Shown piece after piece: positions 1-12,062 of a DNA stretch of 64,000 bases. The notes under the pieces are model-generated. The model searched no databases and was not told where the DNA came from. It was given only the letters and a program-made list of their open reading frames with translations. The DNA lies in contig CM048552.1 in assembly GCA_026413225.1 (NCBI GenBank), positions 211,495,553-211,559,552 on the forward strand. Direction: 5' to 3'. The stretch comes from Otis tarda. Its lineage: Eukaryota; Chordata; Aves; Otidiformes; Otididae. Within the stretch, counting starts at the first letter, position 1. Each line of letters begins with the position of its first letter. The position numbers and the translations under genes were made by a program.

Positions 1-433
1 ACTTATCTGCAAGTTCTCACTTAGCTTAAATCATCACGGAATCAGATCCAAAAAACTCGTTAAGCAATCAGATTAGTACCCAGTACATCTGGGTTTATCT
101 CTCTTTTCTCTTTTTGTCCCCAAGAGTAGCACAGGCAAAGAGGCACTTTATTTAGAAAGATTACATTGCTACCAAAACCCAGAACACATCGCAAGCCAGT
201 CTGGAAGAATGTTAATGTTTCAAAGTCAAAACCTGAAGAACACAGAAAGTCCAAAATGAAGGTTGCTTGTGAGATGTTTATTGTATCTATTATTTAGTGT
301 TCATTAAATGCACAGGTTTTGTTGGTAGGGGATTTATTTCTTTGACTCCTTATTTCATGTGGTATTGTAGGTGGAGAGCGCTAGGATTTTTTCTCTTTGT
401 GGTTTTATTTTTTTTTTGTATGTATAAATAATT
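1..433. other. Unique non-coding sequence
   Basis: AT-rich sequence with no recognised coding exon, RNA gene or repeat family. A T-run lies just before the first CR1. It could be intergenic or intronic. Confidence 0.5.
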
Positions 434-718
434 ATAGAATCATAGAATGGTTAGGGAATGACCTTCAAAGGTCATCTAGTCCAACCCCCTGTAAGAAGCA
501 GGGACATCTCCAACCAGATCAGGTTGCTCAGAGCCTCATCCAACCTGGCCTTGAATGTTTCCAGGGATGGGGCATCAACCATGTCTCTGGGCAACCTGTT
601 CCAGTGTCATTATAATTTTTTTTTTTCCTTATATCCAGTCTGAATCGACCTCCCTCCATTTTAAAACCGTTACCCCTCGTCCTATTGCAACAGGCCCTCC
701 TGAAGAGTTGTAATAAGC
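434..718 (-). mobile_element. CR1: CR1 LINE 3' fragment, reverse orientation
   Basis: The reverse complement of the octamer tail (atagaatcatagaatgg) starts the element. It is followed by the conserved CR1 3' region: ccttcaaaggtcatctagtcc, caggttgctcagagcc, caacctggccttgaatg and ggcaacctgttccagtg. The copy is truncated after caacaggccctcctgaagag. The last bases (taataagc) resemble the next conserved CR1 stretch with a small internal deletion. The 72-residue open frames here are shadows of the repeat. Confidence 0.95.
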
Positions 719-2350
719 ATATTACACACATATATATAATGTTCATTTTTTTGTGGCTTATTGACTAGAAGCAAAGATATTAATTTGCCTGTGTTCTTTT
801 CTGAGGTGTTCAGCAGTTTTCTTCCCTTGTCCTTGAAGCAAGTTAATTAACTGATATTTATACCTTTCTCAAAGGTAAGGGAGAGATGTTAGCTCCCGTT
901 TTCCGTTCTGGTGCCTGGTGTCTGAAAGCATGATGCCATATAATATGGCCCAGATTAACCCCATCTACCTTTGCTAGTCCCTGTTTGCTCTTCCCAGCAC
1001 CAATCCCAGCTCCATCAGATCCCAGTGACTGTTTCCCGCTATATTTCTTGCTGGTTTGGCTTTTTCCCATTCTGCATTTCAACCTTACAGCTTTGATGGT
1101 GGCAAGGGGTCAAGATCAACATAGTTCCTGACCTTAACCTGGAGCAACTGAGAATAATCATTACAACAGAAAATCTAGCTTTACCCTGTAGACTTGTTTT
1201 GAAAATACTTAGTCAATTTGTCCCAATGTTGTGCTGAAAAACTAGTCAGTGCTAGGAGCTCTGAAAGGAAAGGACTCATTTGGAAGAGGTGGATTTTTTT
1301 TTTCAGCCGGACATAGTTTGTTATATTTATTATAAACTAGAGTGATATGCAGAGATCAGCAGCACTGGAGGTGAATACATGCTAGAAGGTGCTGAATGCC
1401 TTGGGTTACTGCTCTTGACTTCAGCAAATGCATCATTAAGCTCTGATTGAGAAGCTTCTTGCAGGCTCTCACCATAAAGAATCCATTTCCAAATGCTCTA
1501 TGTTATTTTCTAGAAATTATTTTAGAGTGTGTTTAAACACCTCTATTTTATTATTTTCTTCCCAATAGAGTACTTACTGCTCATTCAGTGTCTGGAATTG
1601 ATTGCCGAACCAATGTGGTTTGTTTTGTCTTGTTCCATTTTGTTCTCTTAGTAGCTCAGCCTACAGAGGAATAAAAGCTGGGCAATGACAGAAAAAATGA
1701 AGATCAAAATAGGGGGTAAATTTTCCTTTCCCTGGTAAGGGAAAAAAATTTAAAAAGTTATATGGACTTAAACTGTAGCAAAATGGATCTATGGAAAACT
1801 ATACCATGGAAATCCTACCTCCAGCTTGTTCGTATATCCACAGTCTGCATAGATGCCCAAAGGGAGAGGACAGCTTGAAAACTCATGAAAGCAAGTGCTC
1901 CACATGATACCTTCCTACTGCCAGCAGTTGCTCCATGTCTGCACCTCTTGCTGTAGGGCTGCAAATTATTCAGCTAGAACTATGTCTGTGCCTGGGAGAA
2001 GCTTTGGCATGAAGCTTCATCTCAGCTATGCTCCTGCCTCTGCAGCCTCTTGCAGCACAGACTCCATCCAATGCATGCTTCTGCTGAAATATGTTTACCC
2101 TCCGGCTAGATATGGGTCAGACAGAGCTGGTCAAGTGAGAGCAGCCCTGCACCTGCAACCGTGTGGGGTTGCAGCAAGAGGGATGCTGAGATGGAGTCAT
2201 ACAGTGGGTGTTGGCAAAACAAGTCTCATACATCATTTTGATAAGCTAGTGGGGGTGAGAAGGTCTGAGAAACCTCAAATCTCTTTGTGGCCTTCACTTT
2301 TCAGTGTCTCCATTTAACCACCCCCACACAATACTACTGTCTGTCTTCTC
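719..2350. other. Unique non-coding sequence
   Basis: No exon, RNA or repeat family was recognised. A 140-codon open frame at 1895-2317 ends close to an old repeat tail. It has no convincing homology: a GVGKTS stretch resembles a GTPase P-loop but lacks its first glycine. Confidence 0.5.
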
Positions 2351-2465
2351 TAATTTAGAGTGTAAATTCTTCAGGGCAGGGACTGTCTCTCACTGTGTGT
2401 GTGCGTGGTGAGGCCCTGATCCTGATTGGCAGCTCTGAGTACACTACAAATCTAATTTAATAAAT
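2351..2465 (+). mobile_element. Ancient L2/MIR-type 3' tail
   Basis: The order 'ttagagtgtaaattcttcagg', 'gcagggactgtctct', 'ggccctgatcctgattgg' and 'aatctaatttaataaataat' follows the common 3' tail of ancient amniote L2/MIR-like retroposons (ttagattgtaagctctt..gcagggac..ctaataaataa). The match is by memory of the family, not by alignment. The tail runs directly into the AT array. Confidence 0.7.
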
Positions 2466-2726
2466 AATATTTATTTATTATTAAATATTAAATAATATAA
2501 TTTAATAATAATTATATAATATAAATATATATTTATACATATAATATATATTTTATATATATTATATATGTATATATTTATTTATATATTAAATAATATA
2601 TATTTAATAATAATTAAATAATATTATTTAATAATTATTATTAAATAATATATATTATTTAATAATAATTAAATAATATAAATATATATTTAATAATAAT
2701 TAAATAATATTATTTAATAATAATTG
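2452..2726. repeat. AT-only low-complexity array
   Basis: About 270 bp is built almost entirely of A and T, with a single C (near 2539) and a single G (near 2570). Recurrent blocks such as taataataattaaataata and atatatatttaataata appear, and many segments are self-complementary (aataatattatt). It starts at the AATAAAT end of the preceding repeat tail, which suggests expansion from that tail. Confidence 0.95.
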
Positions 2727-3269
2727 AAAATTCTGTATCTCTGAGCCTAAGGGGATGTGGGACTGTATTCGGGAAAGCAGAAGCTCTGAAAAAAATATTG
2801 AAAGGTCATTGCAGACAATGTACCGAATAAGAAGTGCGAATACGGAGCTATTGGCTAAGAGACAAGGCTTCTTTTGCTCTTGGTCAAATGCAGGCAAGTT
2901 GAGCAGGATGATGGAAGCATCACTAACCGTGTATTAGGATACTGAGAGAAGTTGGGGCTAACATGTGTCTCCGTTTCTCATGTCTATCCTTACGAAAAGT
3001 TGTTGAGAAAATAGAAAGGATTTCAGAAAGAGATAAAAGATGATTTAAGGGCTGGAAATCTCACAAAAACTTCAGTCACTTAAATGAGGCATCCAAGTGA
3101 AGGTCATAGTAGCCCTAGAATAGTTAAACAGTTATGGGAGAGAGACAGACACCTTCAGGGGATATTCACATTTGAGGTTAGTTAAATTGTCTTCTGGAGG
3201 AGTCTCCACTGATTACAGAGGGATGCTCCGGCAAGTAGGCACAGGTAGGTGCCTGAGTTTGGTACCATC

Positions 3270-3660
3270 AATCTTTCCACCTCTAGACAGAATAATTTTG
3301 ACACTGAGTGTATTTAGCTTGTTGGAAAGAAGGTTAAGAGGAGACTTGCTGACATTGTGTAAGTACCTACACAGGAAGATGGTTTTCAATAGGAAAGGGC
3401 TCTTTCATCTCTCAGACAAAGGTATAACAAGATCCAGTGACTGGAAGTCAAAGCCAGACAGATTCAAACTAAAGATAAGGTGCAAATATTAGCAGCAAGA
3501 GTAATCAACCTTGGGAACAATTTACAATGGAGGTGTTAGATTTTCCATGACTTTAAGGCTCTAAATCAAGATGTGATGTCTTTTTAAAAGATATGCTGTA
3601 ACTGAGCCATTAGTTATGAAGCTACAGAAATTGCTAGGTGATATATAGAAGGTTACATTA
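3270..3660 (+). mobile_element. Ancient CR1/L3-type LINE 3' fragment
   Basis: Diverged matches, in order, to the old sauropsid CR1 3' end: 'ttagcttgttggaaagaaggttaagagg', 'agacagattcaaactaaagataagg', 'taatcaaccttgggaacaattta', 'gaggtgttagattttcc', 'ctctaaatcaagatgtgatgtc' and 'aaagatatgctgtaactgag'. The related residual frame at 3172-3492 still reads ..LERRLRGDL..YL.., typical of this region in CR1. This copy is much older than the CR1s at 434 and 4140. Confidence 0.8.
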
Positions 3661-4139
3661 AATGGTCATAAAAGCACCATCTAGTGATAAAATGCACTAA
3701 TCTAAATAATGATACTAAATATTCCATCATAACAAATTGATTTTGCATATACTGCACCAGCTCAGTGTTACTCAGTTAAAATTGCCTGCACTTTCAGGGC
3801 CTTATGCACGTGGACAAAGTGCATGGGTTCCTCAGCATCCCGGCAACAGGCGTATATTTATCCCATCCTACAGACTGTTTAGAGCCTAATCCATCATCTC
3901 CCCAACTCATCATTTCTCATAGTAAAGGCTATAATATTGCTCATTCATATATATATACAGACATACATACATCAAAAGAGCCTTATGAAGTTTGTTAAGA
4001 ACCACATTTAGGCTCCCGAGAATGGTTTTCAGAACTGAGGTCCCTCTGGTCTAAAGAAATTGCCTGTTTCCCAGAGATACTGTAATCCTCCTGGGCTGCA
4101 CTCTCCGCTCTTGATGGAGTGTGTGAGGGCAAGCAGCTT

Positions 4140-4585
4140 AGAGAGCTGGAGGTAGTGAAACACTAAAGGTGAGGAACATGGCTGAGAGAGTTGGGGCTGT
4201 TCAGCCTGGAGAAGAGGAGGCTCCGGGGAGACCTGATAGAGGTCTTCCAATACCTCAAGGGGGCCTACAGGAAAGATAGGGAGAGGCTGTTCAGTAGGGC
4301 CTCTTGTGATAGGACAAGGGGTAATGGGTTTAAATTAGAAGGAGGTAGGTTTAGATTAGATATTAGAAAAAAATTTTTTACAATGCGAGTTGTAGAGCAC
4401 TGGAACAGGTTGCCCAGAGAGGTGGTAGATGCCCCATCCCTGGAAATGTTCAAGGCCAGGCTAGATGAGGATCTGAGCAATCTGATCTAGTCAGGGATGT
4501 CCCTGCTTCTTGCAGGGGGGTTGAACTAGATGACCTTTGAAGGTCCCTTCCAACTCTAACCATTCTATGATTCTATGATTCTATG
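4140..4585 (+). mobile_element. CR1: CR1 LINE 3' fragment with intact octamer tail
   Basis: Young-looking CR1. 'gctgagagagttggggctgt', 'cagcctggagaagaggagg' and 'gagacctgatagaggtc' lead through 'gcactggaacaggttgccc' to 'ggggggttgaactagatgacc'. It ends in three exact ATTCTATG octamers (4562-4585), the diagnostic CR1 3' tail. The 5' end is approximate. The 99-codon frame at 4191-4490 is repeat-derived. Confidence 0.97.
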
Positions 4586-5324
4586 GTTTCTTGACCTTTT
4601 TTCAGTTGATAGAGCTAAAGAAGAAGCATGATCACAGGAATTACTTGCAGTATTTCCCACTCCTCCACTGCTGCAAGACCGATAGCTATAGGTGGTTTTC
4701 ATTGCCCAGGTGGCTGCAGATGAACCCAAAAAGCCCACTGGAGCTGAGACAAGTTGGCATTTGCTTTGGAAGATACCTGTTCTAGGTGGATGGCATGGTG
4801 TGTGCTGCTCAGCGCTGAAGCTGTCGAAGTACATTTGCCTGTGATATGGGAAACTGAACTTTGTTTTGCTATGCATGCAGGACAGCTGTCAATCATACCT
4901 GCCTGAAAGGTGCGCAAAGTATTCAGATAGGAGGAGGCCACAGCCAGCTATGAAATGAGAACAGGATTTCAAGTGCCAGGATACTTTGAATATTCATTAC
5001 TGTGGTTTTGGGTTTGGTTTTGTTTTTCAAGAAAATGATGAATTTGAGGAAAATTGAGCAAATAATTGCTGTCTGTGACAGCTGCAATTAATGTGCTAAT
5101 AAGCTAAGGTTTCTGAAGCCCTTCTTTTCCGGTAACTAAGAAATTTCGGATACTTACCCCGCTACTGCATGCTGTCAGTGATCATTCTGTAGGAAAAACA
5201 GCTATTTGGGGAACGTGAATACTCTGAAAATGAAAACTAAACCACAAAGAAAAGTTTCCTGGCAATGTCTATTATTAATCTAGAAGGACATTATGACAGA
5301 CAAGAAGGAAGTTCTTGTGGCTAA
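4586..5324. other. Unique non-coding sequence
   Basis: Mixed sequence after the CR1 tail, with no repeat family or exon recognised. Short open frames on both strands overlap each other and show no family features. Confidence 0.45.
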
Positions 5325-5500
5325 TTCACTAACCAGGAGACCAGGAGACATGGGCTTCATTACAGCTTCTTAAACATATCCTTCTGACCTTGGTGAGGCA
5401 ACTCAACCTCTTACTGCCCTCAGTTCCTGTGAATAGCATTTGTTTTCCACTGCTCCATTTTGGCATCTCTGCATTGTAAGCTCTGTTGCGCTGCCCATCA
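5325..5500 (+). mobile_element. MIR-like SINE, forward
   Basis: The MIR-type order is visible: 'accaggagacatgggcttcattacagc', then 'ctgaccttggtgaggcaactcaacctctta', 'ctgccctcagttcctgtgaatag' and 'attgtaagctctgttg'. This corresponds to the amniote core (tgaccttgggcaagtcacttaacctct..cctcagttt). It is strongly decayed. Confidence 0.7.
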
Positions 5501-5739
5501 TTGCTATGAGGCTGTATAGTACTCAGCTCCAGAAAACCTCAATCTCAGATGTTGCATCTCATATTTATGAAGAATTATAGGAAAGGGCACTACCATCAAT
5601 GCAAATGAAAACTTAAACACCGCAACAAGCAGAAAAATGTACTTGGGTTTACACTCCTGAAAGGGAAGGAGCTTCTCTCCATGAAGAGAGTGAAAACAAT
5701 TAGCAGTCACCATGATTTTCATCCCTACATCACAAAAGT

Positions 5740-5900
5740 ACTTTACAAAGGCTGATAAGTACCATTAACCCCATTTTACAGATGGGTGGGAAACAGCATC
5801 ATGGAGCAGCAAAGTGAGTTGCTCAAGGCCATACAGTAACTCAGCAGAAGCTATGCAAATAGAAACCAGGTCTCTTGATGCCAAGCCTTATTCCTTGGCC
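5740..5900 (-). mobile_element. MIR-like SINE, reverse
   Basis: 'taccattaaccccattttacagatggg', 'gagttgctcaaggccatacagtaactcag' and 'aaccaggtctcttgatgccaag' match, in order, the reverse complement of the MIR-type core. With the forward copy at 5325 it forms an inverted pair about 240 bp apart. Confidence 0.8.
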
Positions 5901-8900
5901 CACACAGATTCTACACAGGAGACCTGACCTAATTCCAACATCCGTGAAAGCGGCATCCTCCTTTGCGACAAGCCTAAGCAGGTATATGAAATAAATGAAT
6001 GAGCCTGCTTCTCCAGTGCTCACCATTCTTGTGCAATAATTGCTCTGCAGACATTTTTGTGAGCTTGATAAATGTTTTATTTACATGGAAATGTCTCGGC
6101 TAACACCCACAGTAAACACAAGGCGGTAGTCAAAACGTTAGTACATCTATTATCACAGAGAGTGGGCTGAAAGATATGCCTGCGTCTGCTGTGAGCAGGC
6201 CTTATTTTATTAGCACTGCGGTACTTCACTATTTGTAGGGGAGATGAGCCATCCACATTCACATGATGGTGACCATGATTTAAGGGCTCCCACCCCCTGA
6301 GGCTGCTTATTTCTCTAGTGTATATTTGAAACCATTTTTAAATGACATTTGCAATTAAGAGTGTAAAGAGGACGCTTATTGGTAGGGATGGTGCAGAGTA
6401 AATTGTGTGTCTAGGCTTGGCAGTGGTTTGGAAGGTACTGTGAGTACCTGATGGGCAGGTCCCTCATGCAGGCTTTGTTCTGCAGGAAACACAGTGTGAT
6501 CATTATAACAGTGGGCAGAGAGCCGAGAGGCTGTTTCTAGTCCTGGCTTTGCTACCATGCCTGCATGAGTCATGTAAGACTGGATCCATCATGCTTAACT
6601 TCAGGTGTTCCAATCAGTGGCCTGATTTTAGACTCTCGGGGCTCTTCTGTAATTGATGGATCCATAAGATCTGACTCCCATTGGAGCTACCTGTCTATAT
6701 TAACTGAAGAAAAAAAAAAAAAAAAGCCTTTACACTCATTGTTATTCTCTTCCTTACAACTAATTGATTTTGTGCAATTCCAGTCTTCAATGCTTTATTT
6801 TTTGACTGCATAGTGGAAGATTACTAAGTCTCTTTCATTAAATATAAGGATCATCAGCCTCAAAGTTTCACAAACTGAATACTCGCAAACTGAGGTCGCT
6901 GGGACTTTATTTCTTTGGGATTTCCTTTGTGGTTTGCATATATAAAACGGGTATAATGACATTCTATCTGATTCAGTGGAGACCTGCAGCACAGAGGAAC
7001 TGAAGCCTGCATTACTGATACATTTGTTCTAACCCAGATTTTATAGCCTGCTTCGTATTAACAGCATTTCTGTAGGATAACAGTGGGCTCAGTAGTAGCT
7101 TATTTAATAATGACTGATACCACATGCTCCAGGAGACCAAAGGACACTTAAAGTGTTTAGGATTAAAGGCATAGTGGTTTCCTGCATTGGAGAATACCAG
7201 CAAGAAAAAAAAATGGATGCACAGAAAGCTGCTGCCAAAATACAAGTCCATGATGGATGGAAAGTGCTATGGAAATGCTAAGTAAAATATTATCATTTGT
7301 TATTACAGCTGCAGTGCAATGTGGCTATTTTTTATAGCTGAACATGTAATCTTTTTTCTTCTTTTGTCTCATTGCAACTTTCAGGAAGCTACAGCTGATC
7401 TGCTGGCTGTGTATCTGTGTGCCTGAGTATGTACATGCATAAGTGCAGGTACTGATTTGCATGAAAGAAAGCAACAGAAGTCTTTCATATTTAATGTAGG
7501 AAATATAGGGAGAGGCTACTTTGTCAGCAGTCTGAAGTTATTTGGAATTTGGCTGTTCAAGATAATTTCTAAACATATTCTCCAAGACACAAAAAACCCC
7601 AACCTATTCCCGAATAAAGTAATACCTAGTATTGTTATAGCCTAGGGTGGGGATAAGGTGTGGGGATGGTCTTATATGATTTGGAAAAATTCTCTGTTAA
7701 TGAGAAATCATCTATATGACTCATTCCTAGTCTGTCTGATTTTTATTTGTGGATTTTTTTTTTCCACTGACTAATACCTACACGTCTCACTCATTCTTGT
7801 TTTAGCATTATTGACACACCCAGTAGCTGTGCTGCTATTTCACAGAAAATATCTTCCTTTGCAAAATTCAAGTGCTTAAGAATGCTTTAATATTTTAATA
7901 GTGCAATATTTAAGTATCATTATTTACCTCAATACAGATATGTATGAGCCCCGTACTTCGCTGACCAGTTATAACTGTGGATGATACAGATGAACTTAAA
8001 TCTGTCAGAGAGTGTGAACATAAAGGGACAAAGGAGAGATTAAAAGAAAACCACTGGGTCAATATTCTCAACATTTTAAATGGTTATACATAAATGTAAG
8101 ATGTATGGGGAATAAGCCAGAGGAACTGGGAATCTTAATACATAATTAGAATTATGTCTTAATTGGCTTAGCAGAGGTTTGCTAGGCTAATTCACGTGAC
8201 TGGAATATTGATGTTAAAAGGTATGACTTGTTCAGAGAGAACAGCAGAAAAGAGAGAAGATGTGCTTTATAGATCAAGTACATAATATTGGCTCAGAGAG
8301 TTAGAATTCAGTATGGGACGGACTTGCTGAAACCATCTTGCTGAAACAGAAACGAAGCCAACAGAGTGGTGGGATGGAATAGTGGTGACCATCAAAGCAG
8401 GCAAGTGAGATGAATGTCTTGGACAGATACTGGACTATTTAAGACCTCAGGGGATATTGTCAATGGAGGACTTTGACACCAAACCTCAGCCAGAACAGAA
8501 ACAGAGCAGGAACAGCAAACTCCTGGGTTGCTCTGGGATCTGCCTGTTACCCTCTGAAATTGGACTAGTTGATGTGAGAAAAAGCTCTTATAGATTCTTT
8601 TATGACCACTAGATATTAATTGGTTGAGAAAATAAAACAGGAAGACACTGAGAAGAGGGTGAATACCTTGATTCCTGCAAAGATAAGAGAGAGAGAACCA
8701 GAAAGCAAAAAGCAAAGAGGATTTAAGAAAAGAGACATCAATAAATTCAGCTAATTGGTAGAGGAGATCTCATGGGAAGCAAATCTAAGGGGAAAGAGTT
8801 CCAAAAAGCTGACTGAGACAACTCTGGGGCTTGAATTATCATGTGGAAGGTGTAAGGAAGGTTAATAACAGCTTGTCTGATGCATGATCATCTCCATTCT

Positions 8901-9589
8901 ATGAATTCAGGAAAAAAAATACAGAGAAAGTGGAAGGTAGGTCAAATCAGTGGGAAATAATATAAGCACAAGCATATAGGGACAAAATCCGAAGGAACAA
9001 AATGTTATGCAAAGGATTTACAGCAATATAAAAGCATATTGAGTAGGTGCATTAGTAATAATAAGAAGAGGAAGGAAAGAGCATGAAGAAATAACCCAGC
9101 AAAACATGTTTATTTTTAACTTGAATCAGTTAATTTGTTCACCATGCGGTCCTGCAAACTGTCGTACTGGCACAAATGAGCCGCAATGCAAGGGAAAGAG
9201 GGATGGCAAAGGGAAAGGAGGAGGAGGGGCTGGGAGCTGCCTAAAGCAGTTCTGTAACTAAAAGAAGTGTAAGTACAGGACCATTACTCAATGGACAAGA
9301 AAGAAAATAACTGATGATGGGGCTGAAGAATTTAATGGCTTTTTTTTTTGGCTTTAGCCTTCCCTAGAAAGATTAGCTACTATTGGATGACTAACAAAAT
9401 TAATACCAGGGTTGAAGGAGTGGGAACCACCAGCGAAACAAGGAATGTATGATAAAAAAATTGTTTGGATTAGCTAGATGTTTTCAAAACAGCAGAGTCT
9501 CATGTAGTTCCTTGTAGAAAATTTAAGAAATCAGCTGAAGTGCTCTGTTAATAGTTATCTTTAATAATTCTGGGATCATAAATTCCCAG
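5901..9589. other. Unique non-coding sequence
   Basis: Mostly AT-rich with short A or T runs (6710-6725, 7750, 9340). No exon, RNA gene or further repeat family was recognised. The 107-codon reverse frame at 8392-8715 has no recognisable domain. Confidence 0.45.
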
Positions 9590-10525
9590 TGCAAAGCCTA
9601 TTCCTTAGTTTCAGTAAGGCTTTTGAAAGGTTCTGAGATATCAACCTTTTAACAAAGCTAGGCTTGGATGAAATTGTAATAGAAGTGGATGTGCTAGAAG
9701 CATTTTTTGTTAGGGAAAAGCAGTTCCACTTGAGGACTGGCAGTTGTCAGGTCTTGGTCTGATTCTGTTCAATGTTTCACCAATGACTGAAGGACCATTT
9801 CCTAATGTTATAGATGACCAAGCAAGGAGAGCTTGCAAACATGTAGAAAAAGTGATAGATTTATAGAATTGAAATTGATCTTTTTAGATACTCTGAAATA
9901 AGAAAGGCAAGTGTGAAGAGTCTACTGGTGAGCAATCAACTGCACTATTACAGGAAACAGTTCTGCCTATCTGTGTCTGAAAATCATAGCAAGTTTAGGC
10001 TTAAACTTGCAATATACTACAGTGAAAAAATATCATACTGGGATGCATAAACAGATAGATGTGCATGTTAGATGCATTAATTACTCTTGATCAGTACCTT
10101 AGCAGAGGTATCATGGCCGCTTTGGCACACCATATATTTGTATGAGCAGTGAAAAAATCCAGTGAAAGGAAATGAAAAAATGTGTCCACGGAAGGAAGGT
10201 TGAAGAGGTGGGGTTAGTTCAGTAAACAGAAGTGAGGGCTGAGGGACAGCTGTACAATTTATGTATGAAAATATTGCTGAAAAAAAAGGACATGAATACG
10301 TACTGTACAGGATCACCAGAGACAATACAAGAAAACAAATATCCAGATGAAAATATCTAGTTTAATAAAACTTTCTAAAGCTAAGTGTAGATAAACAATG
10401 GGTTATTTTCCTAAAGAGGTAAAGTATACTTCTAAGAATAGGCTAAGTGTGGAACAGCATAGGCATGGCTCAGATGGAATGGATTAGATGGCATCTTAAA
10501 TTCCCTTCCACTTCAGTGCTCTATC
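9590..10525 (+). mobile_element. Ancient CR1/L3-type LINE with reverse-transcriptase remnant
   Basis: Decayed matches in order: 'agtttcagtaaggcttttgaaagg', 'aacaaagctaggcttgg', 'ggtcttggtctgattctgttcaatg' then 'accaatgactgaagga' (the CR1 'LFNIFINDL' coding region), 'gagcaatcaactgcac', 'catactgggatgcataaacag', and a 3' end 'gattagatggcatctt..cccttccacttcagtg'. The reading frame is destroyed by many substitutions and indels. The middle part (10100-10350) is poorly matched and could contain other sequence. Confidence 0.7.
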
Positions 10526-11752
10526 ACAGCATAATTTGTATCTTCTGAGATTAGAAAAAAATTTCAACCCAATACATGGAGTTCAAAAGAATTATGAAAA
10601 ATACATATTATATTGTATTTTTCACTTGCCCATCTCCAAGCCGGGTACAACTGAGACAAGTGTTACTGAGTATCAACAGAACAGAGAAGAAGTACAGTCC
10701 TAAACAGGTAAAACTGGATCAAAGTCTCAACCAAAATGCAAGTCCCTTAAATCCTCAGGTACTTGAAGCCGCCACTGCTTCTGCCAGGATAAAATATATC
10801 TCAGAATAATTGCCAGTTGGATTTATCTCAGAGAGGAAAGGCTCATCTAATACATCCTGAGTCTGCAAAACTGGCTAGGATGTGGAATGTGTTTTCTGGT
10901 ACATGCTGCTTTCAGGAGGATCCCTGAATAATGTCCAAACTATCCTTCATGAGATACTTGGCAATCATGATCCTAAACCTAACAAGATGCCAAAAAAATG
11001 AAATGAAGATTTTTTTCATTTTTTTTTTCTTTAACAACATGGTGTACTCTGCTTATTTGAGCCAAATCATTTAATCTGTTTTTTGATTATAAAGTTTGCC
11101 TATCTCTCCAAGTAGCAGGACAGAGTGGGGTTTTGGGGAGGTGGGAGGGATTGTGAGGTTAATACCTCACATTGCAAAACAGCAAAGCCAGACTGAAATC
11201 CAGAATCATTTGAGCTAGGAAGTAAGAGACGCTCCTGGCAAATGCATTATAGCATGGATACCCTTTTTTTCCAGAAAGCACATATGCAACCATTCGCAAT
11301 GTGTTTACAGACTGTGTCCACAGTGCTACCTGTGAGAACAACAGTGTGAACTCCACTTTTCACTAGCCAAGCTGACTTGCCACCACCTATACAAACGGCA
11401 TTCCTGAAAGGGCATTGCCTCTCTTGGTCAGTATGCAATCCATCTGTCCAGTCAGAAAAATCCAAGACTTTTTCAAGGATAATACTCATACCTGCAAGAA
11501 TAACCACTGAGGTTCTCGCTACGGTCAATGGAAAAAGATAAACTGTTGATAAGCAGACTCATTTAAAGGCAATTAAAGCTAGGAAGGCCTGAATATTTCC
11601 TCACGTGTATACTTACCGTATCTTTGTATATTTATGTCTGCATGAGTGATAGCTCTCATCATGAGGAAACGAGTAAGCGGGAGATAGCTATGAAGACACC
11701 TATCTTCAATAGAAGACTGGGGACAGAAACATCTGGCAAACTGCAAAACAAT
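10526..11752. other. Unique non-coding sequence
   Basis: No repeat family or exon recognised. Overlapping short reverse frames at 11159-11528 have no family signature. T-rich runs occur near 11010-11030. Confidence 0.45.
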
Positions 11753-11755
11753 CCA

Positions 11756-12062
11756 TCATAGAGTCATAGAATAGTTAGAGTCATCCAGTCCAACCCCCCT
11801 GCAAGGAGCAGGGACATCTCCAACCACATCAGGTTGCTCAGAGCCCCGTCCAACCTGGCCTTGAATGTTTCCAGGGATGGGGCATCCACCATCCACCACC
11901 TCTCTGGGCAACCTGGGCCAGTGTTCCACCACCCTCAGTGAAAAAATTTTTTTCCTTATATCCAGTCTGAATCTACCTCCCTCTGTTTTAAAACCATTAC
12001 CCCTTGTCCTTTCACAACAGGCCCTGTTAAAGAGTTTCTCCCCATCATTCTTATAAGCCCCA
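11756..12062 (-). mobile_element. CR1: CR1 LINE 3' fragment, reverse orientation
   Basis: Starts with 'catagagtcatagaatag' (reverse octamer tail), followed by 'tcatccagtccaacccccctgcaaggagcagggacatc', 'ttgctcagagccccgtcc', 'ccttgaatgtttccagg' and 'acaacaggccctgttaaagag', ending near 'cttataagcccc'. The motif accatccacc is locally duplicated at 11889-11900. Confidence 0.95.

Noticed and set aside
1895..2317. 140-codon frame containing GVGKTSLIHHFDKL, suggestive of a small GTPase
   Set aside because: The first glycine of the GxxxxGK[ST] P-loop is missing, no other G-box is present, and the rest of the translation shows no GTPase pattern.
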